Shown: piece after piece, positions 31,906 to 40,276 of the stretch
Numbering within the stretch: the stretch's first letter is position 1
Layout of the letters: the number at the start of each line of letters is the position of its first letter
From: Micromonospora sp. U21
GTDB lineage: Bacteria > Actinomycetota > Actinomycetes > Mycobacteriales > Micromonosporaceae
Reading direction: 5' to 3'
Assembly: GCF_018070045.1 (NCBI RefSeq)
Contig: NZ_JAGPYK010000010.1
Span: forward strand, 62,001-126,000
Length of the DNA stretch: 64,000 nt
Position numbers and translations under genes: made by a program
Notes under the pieces: model-generated
The model's database searches: none
What the model saw: only the letters and a program-made list of their open reading frames with translations
What the model was told of the DNA's origin: nothing

Positions 31906-33986
31906 CGGGAGTCCTCCTCGGGGTTCGACGGCTCGGGGTCGCGGCCCGGCGCAGGACGCGCCGAGCTGGAGGTGTCGATGACGGCCAGCACGGCGCCGGT
32001 GCGAACCTGACCGCCGGCCGGCACCGGCAGCTCCGCGACCACGCCGTCGGTCGGGGCGAGCACGGGATGTTCCAGCTTCATCGCTTCGAGCGTGAGCAGC
32101 GGATCGCCGGCCGCGACCCGCTGGCCGACCTGAACGTGCACCCGGGCCACCGCGCCGGGCAGCGGCGCGAGCAGCGACCCGGCGGCCAGTTCCGCGGTGG
32201 GCAGCGGGAAACGCGGCAGCTCGGCCAGGCTCGCCGCCCCGTCCGGGCCGTCCACGAAGACCGCCGACCCCACCCGGTGTACGCGGTACGCGCGCCGCAC
32301 GCCGTCGACGTCGAGCACGACCCGGTCCGGAGTGGCCTCGACCAGCGCCACAATGGGTGCCCCGGCCGTTTCCGGCCGGTCCCCGGATCCCCCGGCGGCA
32401 CCGGAAGCCGCCAGCGTGCTGGACCAGTCGTCGAGCCCTCCGGTGCGGTTCAGGCGGTAGCGAATCTCCAGCTCGTCGCCGTCGGGGCCGGCGAAGCGGG
32501 CGACCTGGGGGAAGGCGGGAACGTTGCGCCAGCCGGAGGGGAGCCCGGGAAGCACCGGCGCGCTCGCTCGGCGCTGCGCGGCGCCCGCCAGTGCCGCGGC
32601 GAGGGCGGTGACCGGGAGCTGGTCGGTGGGGAGCAGCGGAACGAAGACCTCCGGGTGCCGGTCCAGGAAACCAGTGTCGATCTCGCCCGCCGCGAACTCC
32701 CGGCTGCGCAGCACCCGGACCAGCAGATCGCGGTTGGTCGCCACCCCGTGCAGCTCGGCCCGGGCCAGTGCGCCCGCCAGGGCCCGAGCCGCCTCCGACC
32801 GGGTCGGCGCCACGGCGATCAGCTTGGCGAGCAGCGAGTCGTAGTGCACGCCCACCACCGAGCCCGTCACCACGCCGGAGTCGAGCCGCAGCCCCGACCG
32901 CTGGAGCCAGCCGAACTCGCGGTCCACCCCGGGCACGCTGAACCGGTGCAGGGTGCCCGTGGCGGGCCGCCAGCCCTGCGCCGGCTCCTCCGCACACAGC
33001 CGCACCTCGATCGCGTAGCCGCGGGCGGCGGGGTAGGGGGCGTGCGCGGGCAGCGGGGCGCCCTCGGCCACCAGCAGTTGCAACCGGACCAGGTCCAGCC
33101 CGCCCGGGGTGATCAACTCGGTGACGGGGTGCTCCACCTGGAGTCGGGTGTTCATCTCGAGGAAGAAGAACTCGCCGGTCGGTGCGAGCAGGAATTCGAC
33201 CGTGCCGGCCCCCACGTAGTCGACCGCCCGCCCGGCGGTCACGGCCGCCTCGTGCAGCCGATCCCGCAGCCCGTTGGGGAGGTTCCCCGGCGCCTCCTCG
33301 ATGATCTTCTGGTGTCGGCGCTGGATCGAGCACTCCCGCACACCCAGAGCGTTGACCGTGCCGTGGGCGTCACCGAAGATCTGCACCTCGACGTGCCGGC
33401 CGCGCTCGACGTACCGCTCGATGAAGACCGTGCCGTCGCCGAACGCCGCAGCCGCCTCGCGGCGCGCCGAGGCGACGGCCTCGGCCAACCCCCCGGCGTC
33501 CCGGACGATCCGCATCCCGCGCCCGCCGCCGCCGGCCGCCGCCTTGACCAGCACCGGGAAATCGGTGATCTCGTCGGTGTCGGTCCAGCTGGGCGGCATC
33601 GGCACGCCCGCCTCGGCGAGCAGCGCCTTCGCGGCCAGCTTGTCGCCCATCGCGGCGATCACCTTGGCCGGCGGCCCCACCCAGGTCAGGCCGGCGTCGG
33701 TCACCGCCGCCGCGAACTCGGCGTTCTCGGCGAGGAAGCCGTAACCCGGGTGGACGGCGTCCGCGCCGCTGCGGCGGGCCGCCGCTAGGATCCTGTCGAC
33801 CCGCAGGTACGTCTCGGCCGGCGTGTCCCCCGGCAGCCGGACCGCCTGGTCCGCGTCGGCGACGAACGGCGCGGCGGCGTCCGAGTCCGAGTGCACGGCG
33901 ACCGTCTCCACGCCGAGCGCCCGGCAGGTCGCGAAAATCCGGCGGGCGATCTCCCCCCGGTTGGCCACCAGAAGTCGGGTGATCAT
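31902..33986 (-). CDS. Acyl-CoA carboxylase alpha subunit: biotin carboxylase plus biotin carrier
   Basis: A 694-residue protein starting MITRLLVANRGEIARRIFAT with AGAGGAAC before ATG 33986. The biotin carboxylase part (1-450) has the Gly-rich ATP loop KAAAGGGGRGMRIV, HVEVQIFGDAHG, the ECSIQRRHQKIIEEAP motif, and FLEMNTRLQVEHPVTE. A linker follows and the C-terminal biotinyl domain has EAMKLEH with the target Lys near residue 637. It is the size of methylcrotonyl- or geranyl-CoA carboxylase alpha subunits, and carboxylates biotin using bicarbonate and ATP. It lies 69 bases after the beta subunit and overlaps the next gene by 4 bases. Confidence 0.92.
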   Translation of the reverse strand: MITRLLVANRGEIARRIFATCRALGVETVAVHSDSDAAAPFVADADQAVRLPGDTPAETYLRVDRILAAARRSGADAVHPGYGFLAENAEFAAAVTDAGLTWVGPPAKVIAAMGDKLAAKALLAEAGVPMPPSWTDTDEITDFPVLVKAAAGGGGRGMRIVRDAGGLAEAVASARREAAAAFGDGTVFIERYVERGRHVEVQIFGDAHGTVNALGVRECSIQRRHQKIIEEAPGNLPNGLRDRLHEAAVTAGRAVDYVGAGTVEFLLAPTGEFFFLEMNTRLQVEHPVTELITPGGLDLVRLQLLVAEGAPLPAHAPYPAARGYAIEVRLCAEEPAQGWRPATGTLHRFSVPGVDREFGWLQRSGLRLDSGVVTGSVVGVHYDSLLAKLIAVAPTRSEAARALAGALARAELHGVATNRDLLVRVLRSREFAAGEIDTGFLDRHPEVFVPLLPTDQLPVTALAAALAGAAQRRASAPVLPGLPSGWRNVPAFPQVARFAGPDGDELEIRYRLNRTGGLDDWSSTLAASGAAGGSGDRPETAGAPIVALVEATPDRVVLDVDGVRRAYRVHRVGSAVFVDGPDGAASLAELPRFPLPTAELAAGSLLAPLPGAVARVHVQVGQRVAAGDPLLTLEAMKLEHPVLAPTDGVVAELPVPAGGQVRTGAVLAVIDTSSSARPAPGRDPEPSNPEEDSR

Positions 33987-34055
33987 GTTCCTCTGAGCCT
34001 GCCTCTCGTTCGCGACTGCGGGACTCCGCTGCGGTGCGTTCCTCGCGCTCACCGG

Positions 34056-35657
34056 CTACATCCGGAAGACGCCGAAGCCGTCGGCGCCCTGCACCGGTCC
34101 GTTGTGGATCGCCGAGAGGCAGAGCCCGAGGACGGTCCGGGTGTCCCGGGGGTCGATCACCCCGTCGTCGTAGAGCCGGCCGGAGAGGAACAGCGCCCCG
34201 GACTGCGACTCGATCTGCTGCTCGACCATCATCCGCATCGCCGCGTCGGACTCCTCGTCGTAGTCGCGCCCGCGGGCGGCGGCGGCCTGCCGCGCCACGA
34301 TGGACAACACGCCGGCGAGCTGCGCGGGGCCCATCACCGCCGACCTGGCGTTCGGCCAGGTGAACAGGAACCTCGGCTCGTACGCCCGCCCGCACATGCC
34401 GTAGTTGCCGGCCCCGTAGGAGGCACCCAGGTTCACCGTCAGGTGCGGCACCGTCGAGTTGGACACCGCGTTGATCATCAACGCGCCGTGCTTGATGATG
34501 CCGCGCTGCTCGTACTCGGTGCCGACCATGTAGCCGGTGGTGTTCTGGAGAAAGACCAGCGGGGTGTCGACGGCGTTGGCGAGCTGGATGAACTGGGCCG
34601 CCTTCTGCGCCTCCTCGCTGAACAGCACACCCCGTGCGTTGGCCAGCACGCCCACCGGGTACCCGTGCAGCTCCCCCCAGCCGGTGACCAGCGCGCCACC
34701 GTACGCCGGCTTGAACTCGTCGAAGTCACTGCCGTCCAGGATCCGCGCCAGCACCTCGCGTGGGTCGAACGGCACCTTGAGGTCGGCGCTGGCGATGCCG
34801 AGCAGCTCCTCCGGGTCGTACTTCGGTGGCTGTGGGACGGCGGTGCGCGGCGGCGGGCCCTGCTTGCGCCAGTTCAGCCGCCGGACGCACTGCCGGGCCA
34901 GTCGGATGCCGTCCCGCTCGTCCTCAGCCAGGTAGTCGGCGAGCCCGGACGTGCCCGCGTGCATCGCCGCGCCACCCAGCGACTCGTCGTCGGTGACCTC
35001 GCCGGTGGCCATCTTCACCAGCGGCGGCCCGGCCAGGTAGACCTGCGACCGGTCCCGGGTCATGATCACGTGGTCGGACATCCCCGGCACGTACGCGCCA
35101 CCGGCCGTGGCGTTGCCGAAGACCACGCTGACCGTGGGAATGCCCGCCGCCGAGAGCCGGGTCAGGTCACGGAACACCCGGCCGCCCGGAATGAAGATCT
35201 CCGCCTGGGTGGGCAGGTCCGCACCGGCCGACTCGACCAGATTGACCATCGGCAGCCGGTTGGCCAGCGCGATCTCCCCGGCCCGCCGGGTCTTCGCCAG
35301 CGACCACGGGTTGACCGCACCGCCGCGGACCGTCGGGTCGTTGGCGACGATCAGGCACTCCACGCCCTCGACCACGCCGATGCCGGTGACCACGCTGGCC
35401 CCGACCGGGAAGTCCGTGCCGTAGGCGGCGACCGGCGACAGCTCCAGGAAGGGGCTGTCGGCGTCCACCAGCAGCTCGATCCGTTCCCGGGGCAGCAGCT
35501 TGCCGCGGGCGTGGTGCCGGGTCATGTACTTCTCTCCGCCGCCGGCCCGCGCCTGGTCCAGTGCGGCGTCCAGCTCGGCCAGCCGGTCCAGCAGCGCCGC
35601 CCGGTTCGCGGCGTACCCGGGTGCGGACGGGTCGATCGCGCTGTCCAGGGTGGTCAT
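34056..35657 (-). CDS. Acyl-CoA carboxylase beta subunit (carboxyltransferase)
   Basis: A 533-residue crotonase-fold protein starting MTTLDSAIDPSAPGYAANRA. Both halves of the carboxyltransferase are present: residues 80-270 with the GNATAGGAYVPGMSDHVIM oxyanion region, and 300-500 with FLQNTTGYMVGTEYEQRGII and VNLGASYGAGNYGMCGRAYEPR. These features match methylcrotonyl-CoA and geranyl-CoA carboxylases (MccB/AtuC) more than propionyl-CoA enzymes. It transfers CO2 from biotin to the 3-methyl-branched enoyl-CoA. ATG 35657 overlaps the stop of the upstream dehydrogenase as ATGA, so translation is coupled. Confidence 0.9.
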   Translation of the reverse strand: MTTLDSAIDPSAPGYAANRAALLDRLAELDAALDQARAGGGEKYMTRHHARGKLLPRERIELLVDADSPFLELSPVAAYGTDFPVGASVVTGIGVVEGVECLIVANDPTVRGGAVNPWSLAKTRRAGEIALANRLPMVNLVESAGADLPTQAEIFIPGGRVFRDLTRLSAAGIPTVSVVFGNATAGGAYVPGMSDHVIMTRDRSQVYLAGPPLVKMATGEVTDDESLGGAAMHAGTSGLADYLAEDERDGIRLARQCVRRLNWRKQGPPPRTAVPQPPKYDPEELLGIASADLKVPFDPREVLARILDGSDFDEFKPAYGGALVTGWGELHGYPVGVLANARGVLFSEEAQKAAQFIQLANAVDTPLVFLQNTTGYMVGTEYEQRGIIKHGALMINAVSNSTVPHLTVNLGASYGAGNYGMCGRAYEPRFLFTWPNARSAVMGPAQLAGVLSIVARQAAAARGRDYDEESDAAMRMMVEQQIESQSGALFLSGRLYDDGVIDPRDTRTVLGLCLSAIHNGPVQGADGFGVFRM

Positions 35658-36850
35658 AGACCCATGCCTTTCACGATGATCTCGTTCATGATCTCGGTGG
35701 TGCCGCCGCCGATGCCGAGAATCCGGGCGTCCCGGTAGTGCCGCTCCACCTCGGCGTCGCGCAGGTAGCCGAAGCCGCCGTGCAGCTGCAACGCCTGGTC
35801 GACGACGTGGTCGCAGGCGGCCACCGCGACGTTCTTGGCCATCGCCACCTCGGTCACGACCGGCTCGCCGGCCGCCACCCGACCGGCCACCTCGTGCACG
35901 TACGACCGGGCCGCCTCCGCACGCGTGTGCATCTCGGCCAGCCGGTGCCGGACCAGCTGCCGGCTGGCCAGCGGGCGGCCGAAGGTCTCCCGGTCCCGGC
36001 ACCAGCGCACCGCCAGCTCGACGCAGCGCTGCGCCGTGGCGTACGCCTGCGTGGCCAGCGAGAGCCGCTCCGCGGCGAAGTGCTGCATGATCGCCAGGAA
36101 GCCGGTGTTCTCCGCGCCGATCCGGTTGGCCACCGGCACCCGTACGTCGACGAAGGAGAGCTCGGCCGTGTCCGAGCAGTGCCAGCCCAGCTTCTCCAGC
36201 CGGCGACCCACGGTGAACCCGGGACTGCCCTTGTCGATGACCAGCAGGCTGAGCTCTCCGCTGCCCGGGAAGTCGGTGCAGACCGCGGTGGTCACGAAGT
36301 CGGCCCGGTGCCCGCTGGTGATGTAGGTCTTCGACCCGTTCACCACGTAGTGGTCGCCGTCCCGGCGTGCGGCGGTACGGATGCCGGCAACGTCCGAACC
36401 GCCATCCGGCTCGGTGATCGCCAGCGCCCCGATCATCGTTCCGGCCAGCGTGGGCCGGACGTACCGCTCGATCAGGTCGTCGTCACCGGCCGTCGACGCG
36501 CCGCCGAACCGGCCGCCCAGCGAGCCACCGGTGCGCGCACCGGATGCCGCGACCATGTGCGGCAACGCGATGCCGTGCGTGAACAGAGCCGCGACCAGGC
36601 CGGACGAACCGCCGGAGCGGATCAGCTCCTCGGTCACGAGGATCGAGTCGAGCAGGTCGCCGCCGCTCCCGCCGACCGACTCGGGGAAGCCGATGCCGAG
36701 CAGACCGAGCTTCGCGGCGGTGGCGTGCAGCGCCCGGGGCACCTCGCCGGCCCGTTCCCACTCGTCCAGGTGTGGCAGCACCTCCCGGGTCACGAAGGCC
36801 CGGGTCAGCTCGCGCAGTTGCCGCCGCTCCGGGGTGTCCACGATGCTCAC
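35654..36850 (-). CDS. Acyl-CoA dehydrogenase (proximal gene of the carboxylase operon)
   Basis: A 398-residue FAD enzyme starting at GTG 36850 (VSIVDTPERRQLRELTRAF), overlapping the AtuA stop as GTGA. Motifs are ALAITEPDGGSDVAGIRT, VNGSKTYITSGHRADFV, ERLSLATQAYATAQR, and the C-terminal ALQLHGGFGYLRDAEVERHYRDARILGIGGGTTEIMNEII, the standard acyl-CoA dehydrogenase end in which the Gly-Gly-Thr-Glu loop borders the substrate. Closest in feel to isovaleryl-/citronellyl-CoA dehydrogenases. It differs clearly from the second dehydrogenase at 30742-31905, so two oxidation steps or two substrates are likely. Confidence 0.9.
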   Translation of the reverse strand: MSIVDTPERRQLRELTRAFVTREVLPHLDEWERAGEVPRALHATAAKLGLLGIGFPESVGGSGGDLLDSILVTEELIRSGGSSGLVAALFTHGIALPHMVAASGARTGGSLGGRFGGASTAGDDDLIERYVRPTLAGTMIGALAITEPDGGSDVAGIRTAARRDGDHYVVNGSKTYITSGHRADFVTTAVCTDFPGSGELSLLVIDKGSPGFTVGRRLEKLGWHCSDTAELSFVDVRVPVANRIGAENTGFLAIMQHFAAERLSLATQAYATAQRCVELAVRWCRDRETFGRPLASRQLVRHRLAEMHTRAEAARSYVHEVAGRVAAGEPVVTEVAMAKNVAVAACDHVVDQALQLHGGFGYLRDAEVERHYRDARILGIGGGTTEIMNEIIVKGMGL

Positions 36851-38544
36851 GCCGCCTCCCCGCCCGATGTTGCCGGACCGCTCGGCACGTCGACCGGCAG
36901 GTCGACGATCCGCGAGCGCAGCAGCTCGCCGAGCGCCTTGGCCTGCGGGTCGAACCGGGTGGACGCGGCCACCCCGGCCCCGAGCAGGCCCCCGATCACG
37001 AAGTTGACCGCGCGCAGGTTCGGCAGCTCGTACCGCTGCACCGTCAGCGGTGCGGTCTCCGGCAGCAGCTCGGCCAGCCGTTCAACCGTCAACCAGTGCC
37101 GCAGCCAGGCATGCCCGGCGTCGGAGCGCGCCCAGACACCGAGGTTGGCGTCCCCGCCCTTGTCCCCGGAGCGCGCGCCGACCAGTTCACCGAGCGCCCC
37201 CCGCCGCGTTCGAGGTAAGGAAGGGCCCCTTGTTATCGGATTTTGTTGTACAGGGGGCCCCTGCAAACACGTGGTCGGTGGTGGCGCGATCGGCACCCGC
37301 TCGCCGGAGGGCAGTACGGCCACGTGCTCCACCGCGTCCTGCGGCACCGTCTCGGCGGTGAAGACGCCGTACGGTGTCGCGTCGCCCGGCAGCGTGGTCA
37401 GGGTGCAGCCCGGGTACGAGGCGAGCGCCAGCTCCACCGCGGCGGCCGAGAACGCCCGGCCGGCCCGCGTCCGGTCGCTGTCGCGCAGGTGGACGTGGAG
37501 CAGGGCGCTGGCCGCCTCGGTGTCGGTGGCGTCCGGATGGTCGGTCCGGGCCAGCACGAACTCCAGCCCGTCCTTGCCCACCGCCTCCTCGACCTGCCCC
37601 TGGACCAGGGCCGCCTTCGCCTCGATGTCCAGCCCGCAGAGCACGAACGTCATCGAGTTGCGGAAGCCACCGAGGTTGTTGACGCCCACCTTCAGGGTGG
37701 CCGGCGGAGGCGTGCCCCGGACGCCGGAGACCCGGACCCGGTCCGGCCCGTCCGGGCGCAGCGTCACGCTGTCCAGGCGGGTCACCACGTCCGGCCCCAG
37801 GTACGCGGGCCCACCGACCTCGTAGAGCAGCTGGGCGGTGACCGTCTCCACGGTGACCGCACCGCCGGTGCCCGGATGCTTGGTGAGCACCGTGGAACCG
37901 TCCGGGTGCACCTCGGCGATCGGGAAGCCGGGCCGGTGCCCGCCGTCGGGCAGTTCGGTGAAGAAGCTGAAGTTGCCCCCGGTGACCTGCGCGCCGCACT
38001 CGAGGAGGTGCCCCGCTGCGGTCGCCCCGGCCAGCTCGTCCAGGTCGTCGCGGCCCCACCCGTAGCGGGCGATGGCCGGGCCGACCACCAGCGACGCGTC
38101 GGTGACCCGTCCGGTGACCACCACGTCCGCCCCGCCGTCGAGGCAGGCGGCGATCCCGAACGCGCCCAGGTAGGCGTTCGCCGTCAGCGCGTCGGGCCGC
38201 TGGATCGCGTCGCCCCCGACGTACCCGACCTTCACCGGCAGGTCCAGCCGATCGGCGAGCCGGTTGATGGCGGCGGCCAGGCCGGCCGGGTTGAGCCCAC
38301 CGGCGTTCGTCACGATCCGCGTACCCCGCTCGAGGGCGGTGCCGAGGCAGGTCTCCAGCTGGCGCAGGAAGGTTTTCGCGTAGCCCAGATCGGGGTCGCG
38401 CAGCCGGTCCCGGCCGAGGATCAGCATGGTCAGCTCGGCCAGATAGTCGCCGGTCAGCACGTCCAGCTCGCCGCCGTCGAGCATCTCCCGCCAGGCGGTG
38501 AACCGGTCACCGTAGAAGCCGGAGGCGTTGCCGATGCGGATCAT
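36847..38544 (-). CDS. AtuA-like acyclic terpene utilisation protein (DUF1446) with an in-frame palindromic insert
   Basis: A 565-residue cytosolic protein starting MIRIGNASGFYGDRFTAWRE. The DUF1446 part (1-420) has GGDAIQRPDALTANAY, VVVTGRVTDASLVVGPA and VGVNNLGGFRNSM. The C-terminal AtuA-fold part (about 450-550) has GARSGDKGGDANLGVWARS. Its catalytic role is not known; it is co-conserved with geranyl-CoA type carboxylases. Between the two parts, residues about 424-447 (TTCLQGPPVQQNPITRGPSL then PRTR) come from a GC-rich hairpin insert at 37205-37271. It uses rare codons (TTG, GTA, CAA twice, AAT, ATA, ACA, AGG, TTA) unlike the rest of the gene. Codon 443 is TTA. ATG 38544 overlaps the upstream stop as ATGA. 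Confidence 0.85.
   Translation of the reverse strand: MIRIGNASGFYGDRFTAWREMLDGGELDVLTGDYLAELTMLILGRDRLRDPDLGYAKTFLRQLETCLGTALERGTRIVTNAGGLNPAGLAAAINRLADRLDLPVKVGYVGGDAIQRPDALTANAYLGAFGIAACLDGGADVVVTGRVTDASLVVGPAIARYGWGRDDLDELAGATAAGHLLECGAQVTGGNFSFFTELPDGGHRPGFPIAEVHPDGSTVLTKHPGTGGAVTVETVTAQLLYEVGGPAYLGPDVVTRLDSVTLRPDGPDRVRVSGVRGTPPPATLKVGVNNLGGFRNSMTFVLCGLDIEAKAALVQGQVEEAVGKDGLEFVLARTDHPDATDTEAASALLHVHLRDSDRTRAGRAFSAAAVELALASYPGCTLTTLPGDATPYGVFTAETVPQDAVEHVAVLPSGERVPIAPPPTTCLQGPPVQQNPITRGPSLPRTRRGALGELVGARSGDKGGDANLGVWARSDAGHAWLRHWLTVERLAELLPETAPLTVQRYELPNLRAVNFVIGGLLGAGVAASTRFDPQAKALGELLRSRIVDLPVDVPSGPATSGGEAA
37205..37271. repeat. Palindromic element inserted in frame in the AtuA-like gene
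   Basis: GGGCCCCTTGT (37223-37233) pairs with ACAGGGGGCCC (37250-37260) over 11 positions with one G-T pair; the loop is the AT-rich 16 bases between. Flanks AAGG and CTGC continue the unit. The segment is AT-rich in the loop compared with its surroundings and encodes about 22 residues with no match to the fold on either side. From memory it resembles short GGGGCCC hairpin repeats scattered in Micromonosporaceae; not verified. Exact borders are uncertain. Confidence 0.7.
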
Positions 38545-39350
38545 GCCCGTACTCCGTGCCCACCGGCCGGCGTGGCGGACGGCTCCCGCCCGGCGCCCGG
38601 CGGACCGGCGAAGGCCTGCGCCACGTCGAGCCATTCGTCGCCGACCGGCCCGGTGGCCAGCAGGGCGAGGTCCGCGCGGTGCCGACGCTGGGTGACCAGC
38701 AGGCAGAAGTCCCGGGCCGGGCCGGTCAGCCGGTCGGCGGCGTCCGCTGGACCCCAGCTCCAGGTGTCGCCGCCGGGTCCGGTCAGCTCGACCCGGACCG
38801 GCGCCGTCGGCGCCGGTCGGCCGTGCGCGGCGAAGCCGTGCCCGAGAGTACGAACGCCGAGGTGCGCCACGTGCCGGAGCCGGTCGCTGGCGGGGCGGGC
38901 GACGCCGAGCGCGTCGGCCACGTCCTCGCCGTGTGCCCAGGTTTCCATGATTCGGGCGGTCGCCATTGAGGTGGCCGACATTCGGGTGCCGTACCAGGGC
39001 AGCTTCTCGCCGGTCGGGACGGCGGCCAGCGCGGCGGCGAGCGCCGTCCGGCCGGCGCGCCAGCGGGTCAGCAGCTCCGCCGGCGGGGCGAGGAACTGCT
39101 CGGCGCCGTGGTCGACCAGTCGGGCCGGCTCGGGCGCGGCGCTCACCGTCGCGAAGAAGGCCGCGGCGTCGGTGGCGGCCAGTAGCGCCACGTGGTCGGT
39201 CCAGGCGAGGTGGGCGACCTGGTGCCCGATGCTCCAGCCCGGCGCGGGGGTCGGCCGAGTCCAGTCGTCGGCCGGTAGCGGAGCCACCAGGGCGTCCAGC
39301 TCGGCGGACTCGTCGGCCAGGTCCGTGAGCAGGTCGGTGAGGTCGACCAT
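38541..39350 (-). CDS. TIGR03084-family DinB-like metal-binding protein
   Basis: A 269-residue cytosolic protein starting MVDLTDLLTDLADESAELDALV with GGAGG before ATG 39350. The N-terminal four-helix DinB/mycothiol-maleylpyruvate-isomerase fold shows WTRPTPAPGWSIGHQVAHLAWTDH (His ligand), and a second ligand region is METWAHGEDVADALG. The C-terminal part resembles the SCP-like domain of mycothiol-dependent enzymes. From memory this TIGR family is found beside AtuA-like and acyl-CoA carboxylase genes in actinobacteria. A mycothiol-dependent or isomerase step is possible but not shown. Its stop overlaps the AtuA start; it follows tetR by 37 bases. Confidence 0.8.
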   Translation of the reverse strand: MVDLTDLLTDLADESAELDALVAPLPADDWTRPTPAPGWSIGHQVAHLAWTDHVALLAATDAAAFFATVSAAPEPARLVDHGAEQFLAPPAELLTRWRAGRTALAAALAAVPTGEKLPWYGTRMSATSMATARIMETWAHGEDVADALGVARPASDRLRHVAHLGVRTLGHGFAAHGRPAPTAPVRVELTGPGGDTWSWGPADAADRLTGPARDFCLLVTQRRHRADLALLATGPVGDEWLDVAQAFAGPPGAGREPSATPAGGHGVRA

Positions 39351-39387
39351 GGTGCCTCCGGTCGGTGCGGGCCGGTGCGGCCGGCGG

Positions 39388-39999
39388 TCAGGGCGTGAGC
39401 AGAGTGGCGAGCTGGCGCTTCCAGGTGGTCAGCAGGGCGGTACGCCGGGCGGAGTCGTCGTTGAGCAGGTTCGCCACGCCCAGCCCACGAAGCAGGTCGA
39501 GGGTGGCCTGCACCGCCTCCCGGACGCCGGGGCGGCGTTCGTCGACGCCGAGCAGGGCGACGGTGAGCCGGTGCATCTCCCGGCCGACCGTCGCCTCCAG
39601 AGGGACCAGGGCGTCCCGAAGCTCCCGGTCGGTGCGGGCGGCGACCCAGAGTTCGAGCGCGGCCACGAAGAGCGGCCCGGTGAAGGCCACGCCGAGCAGG
39701 TCGATCACCCGGTCGAGCCGCTGCGGCCCGGCCGGCAACGCCTCCGCCTCGGTGCGCAGTTCGTCGGCTCGGCGTTCGGCCAGGTGGGCGACGGCGGCCG
39801 TGACCAGCGCGGCCTTGGTGGGGTAGTGGTGCAGCTGGGCGCCCCGCGAGACGCCGGCCCGGGTCGCGACGACGGTCGTGGTGGTCCCGGACCAGCCGTG
39901 CTCGACCAGGCAGTCGACGGTCGCCTCCAGCAGCCGGGCCTGGGTGGCCCGACTGCGCTCCTGCTGAGGGACACGGGTCGATGCGGTGGACACGGGCAT
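39388..39999 (-). CDS. TetR-family repressor, first gene of the acyl-CoA operon
   Basis: A 203-residue protein starting MPVSTASTRVPQQERSRATQ. The TetR DNA-binding domain (about 14-62) reads ATQARLLEATVDCLVEHGWS then TTTTVVATRAGVSRGAQLHHYPTKAALV, which contains the helix-turn-helix. The C-terminal ligand domain is helical. It lies 37 bases before the TIGR03084 gene with no terminator, so it heads a seven-gene operon and probably represses it in the absence of an acyl-CoA ligand. An inverted repeat at 40023-40036, 24 bases upstream of the start, is the likely operator and overlaps a TTGACT -35-like box. Confidence 0.88.
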   Translation of the reverse strand: MPVSTASTRVPQQERSRATQARLLEATVDCLVEHGWSGTTTTVVATRAGVSRGAQLHHYPTKAALVTAAVAHLAERRADELRTEAEALPAGPQRLDRVIDLLGVAFTGPLFVAALELWVAARTDRELRDALVPLEATVGREMHRLTVALLGVDERRPGVREAVQATLDLLRGLGVANLLNDDSARRTALLTTWKRQLATLLTP

Positions 40000-40022
40000 A
40001 GCCTGCGGCCTACGAAACAAAC

Positions 40023-40036
40023 AGTCAAGACTGACT
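40023..40036 (-). promoter_or_regulatory. Probable TetR operator and promoter of the acyl-CoA operon
   Basis: AGTCAAGACTGACT consists of AGTCA and TGACT arms around 4 bases. On the minus strand the site includes TTGACT, a good -35-like box 24-29 bases before ATG 39999. An autoregulated TetR operon usually has its site exactly here. The binding protein is inferred from adjacency. Confidence 0.55.
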
Positions 40037-40123
40037 TTTTCTGGGCCTCGCGTCCCTCTTGTGGGCACGCGGTGGCACGGCGGCGGCCCGGCTCGGGGTT
40101 GGTTGCGGTGTGCTGGCTCGCTG

Positions 40124-40243
40124 TGGAGCTGATGTCACAAACGAGTCATCCGTCGATCTCGCCCGCTGATGTCGCCCGCTGATGTCGCCCGCTGATGTCG
40201 TCCGTTGATGTCGTTGGCTGATGTCGCAAACGATTCAGCTCCA
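40124..40243. repeat. 13-bp tandem array bounded by inverted repeats
   Basis: Five 13-base units of the form CTGATGTCGCCCG run from 40166 to 40230, the first two exact and the others with 1-4 changes; a degenerate unit precedes at 40153. The array is bounded by CTGATGTCACAAACGAGTC on the left and CTGATGTCGCAAACGATTC on the right, and outside them by a 9-base inverted pair TGGAGCTGA (40124-40132) and TCAGCTCCA (40235-40243). It sits 125-245 bases upstream of the tetR start and beyond the stop of the phosphoesterase gene. Confidence 0.8.
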
Positions 40244-40276
40244 AAGGGACCCTGACCCATGCCCCCAGCTGCTGCG

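Noticed and set aside
37243..40182. Open frame of 979 aa on the plus strand across AtuA, TIGR03084 and tetR
   Set aside because: It spans three well-supported minus-strand genes and has only composition bias, no family features.
40166..40230. Possible CRISPR array
   Set aside because: The 13-base units are joined head to tail without spacers and no cas gene is present.
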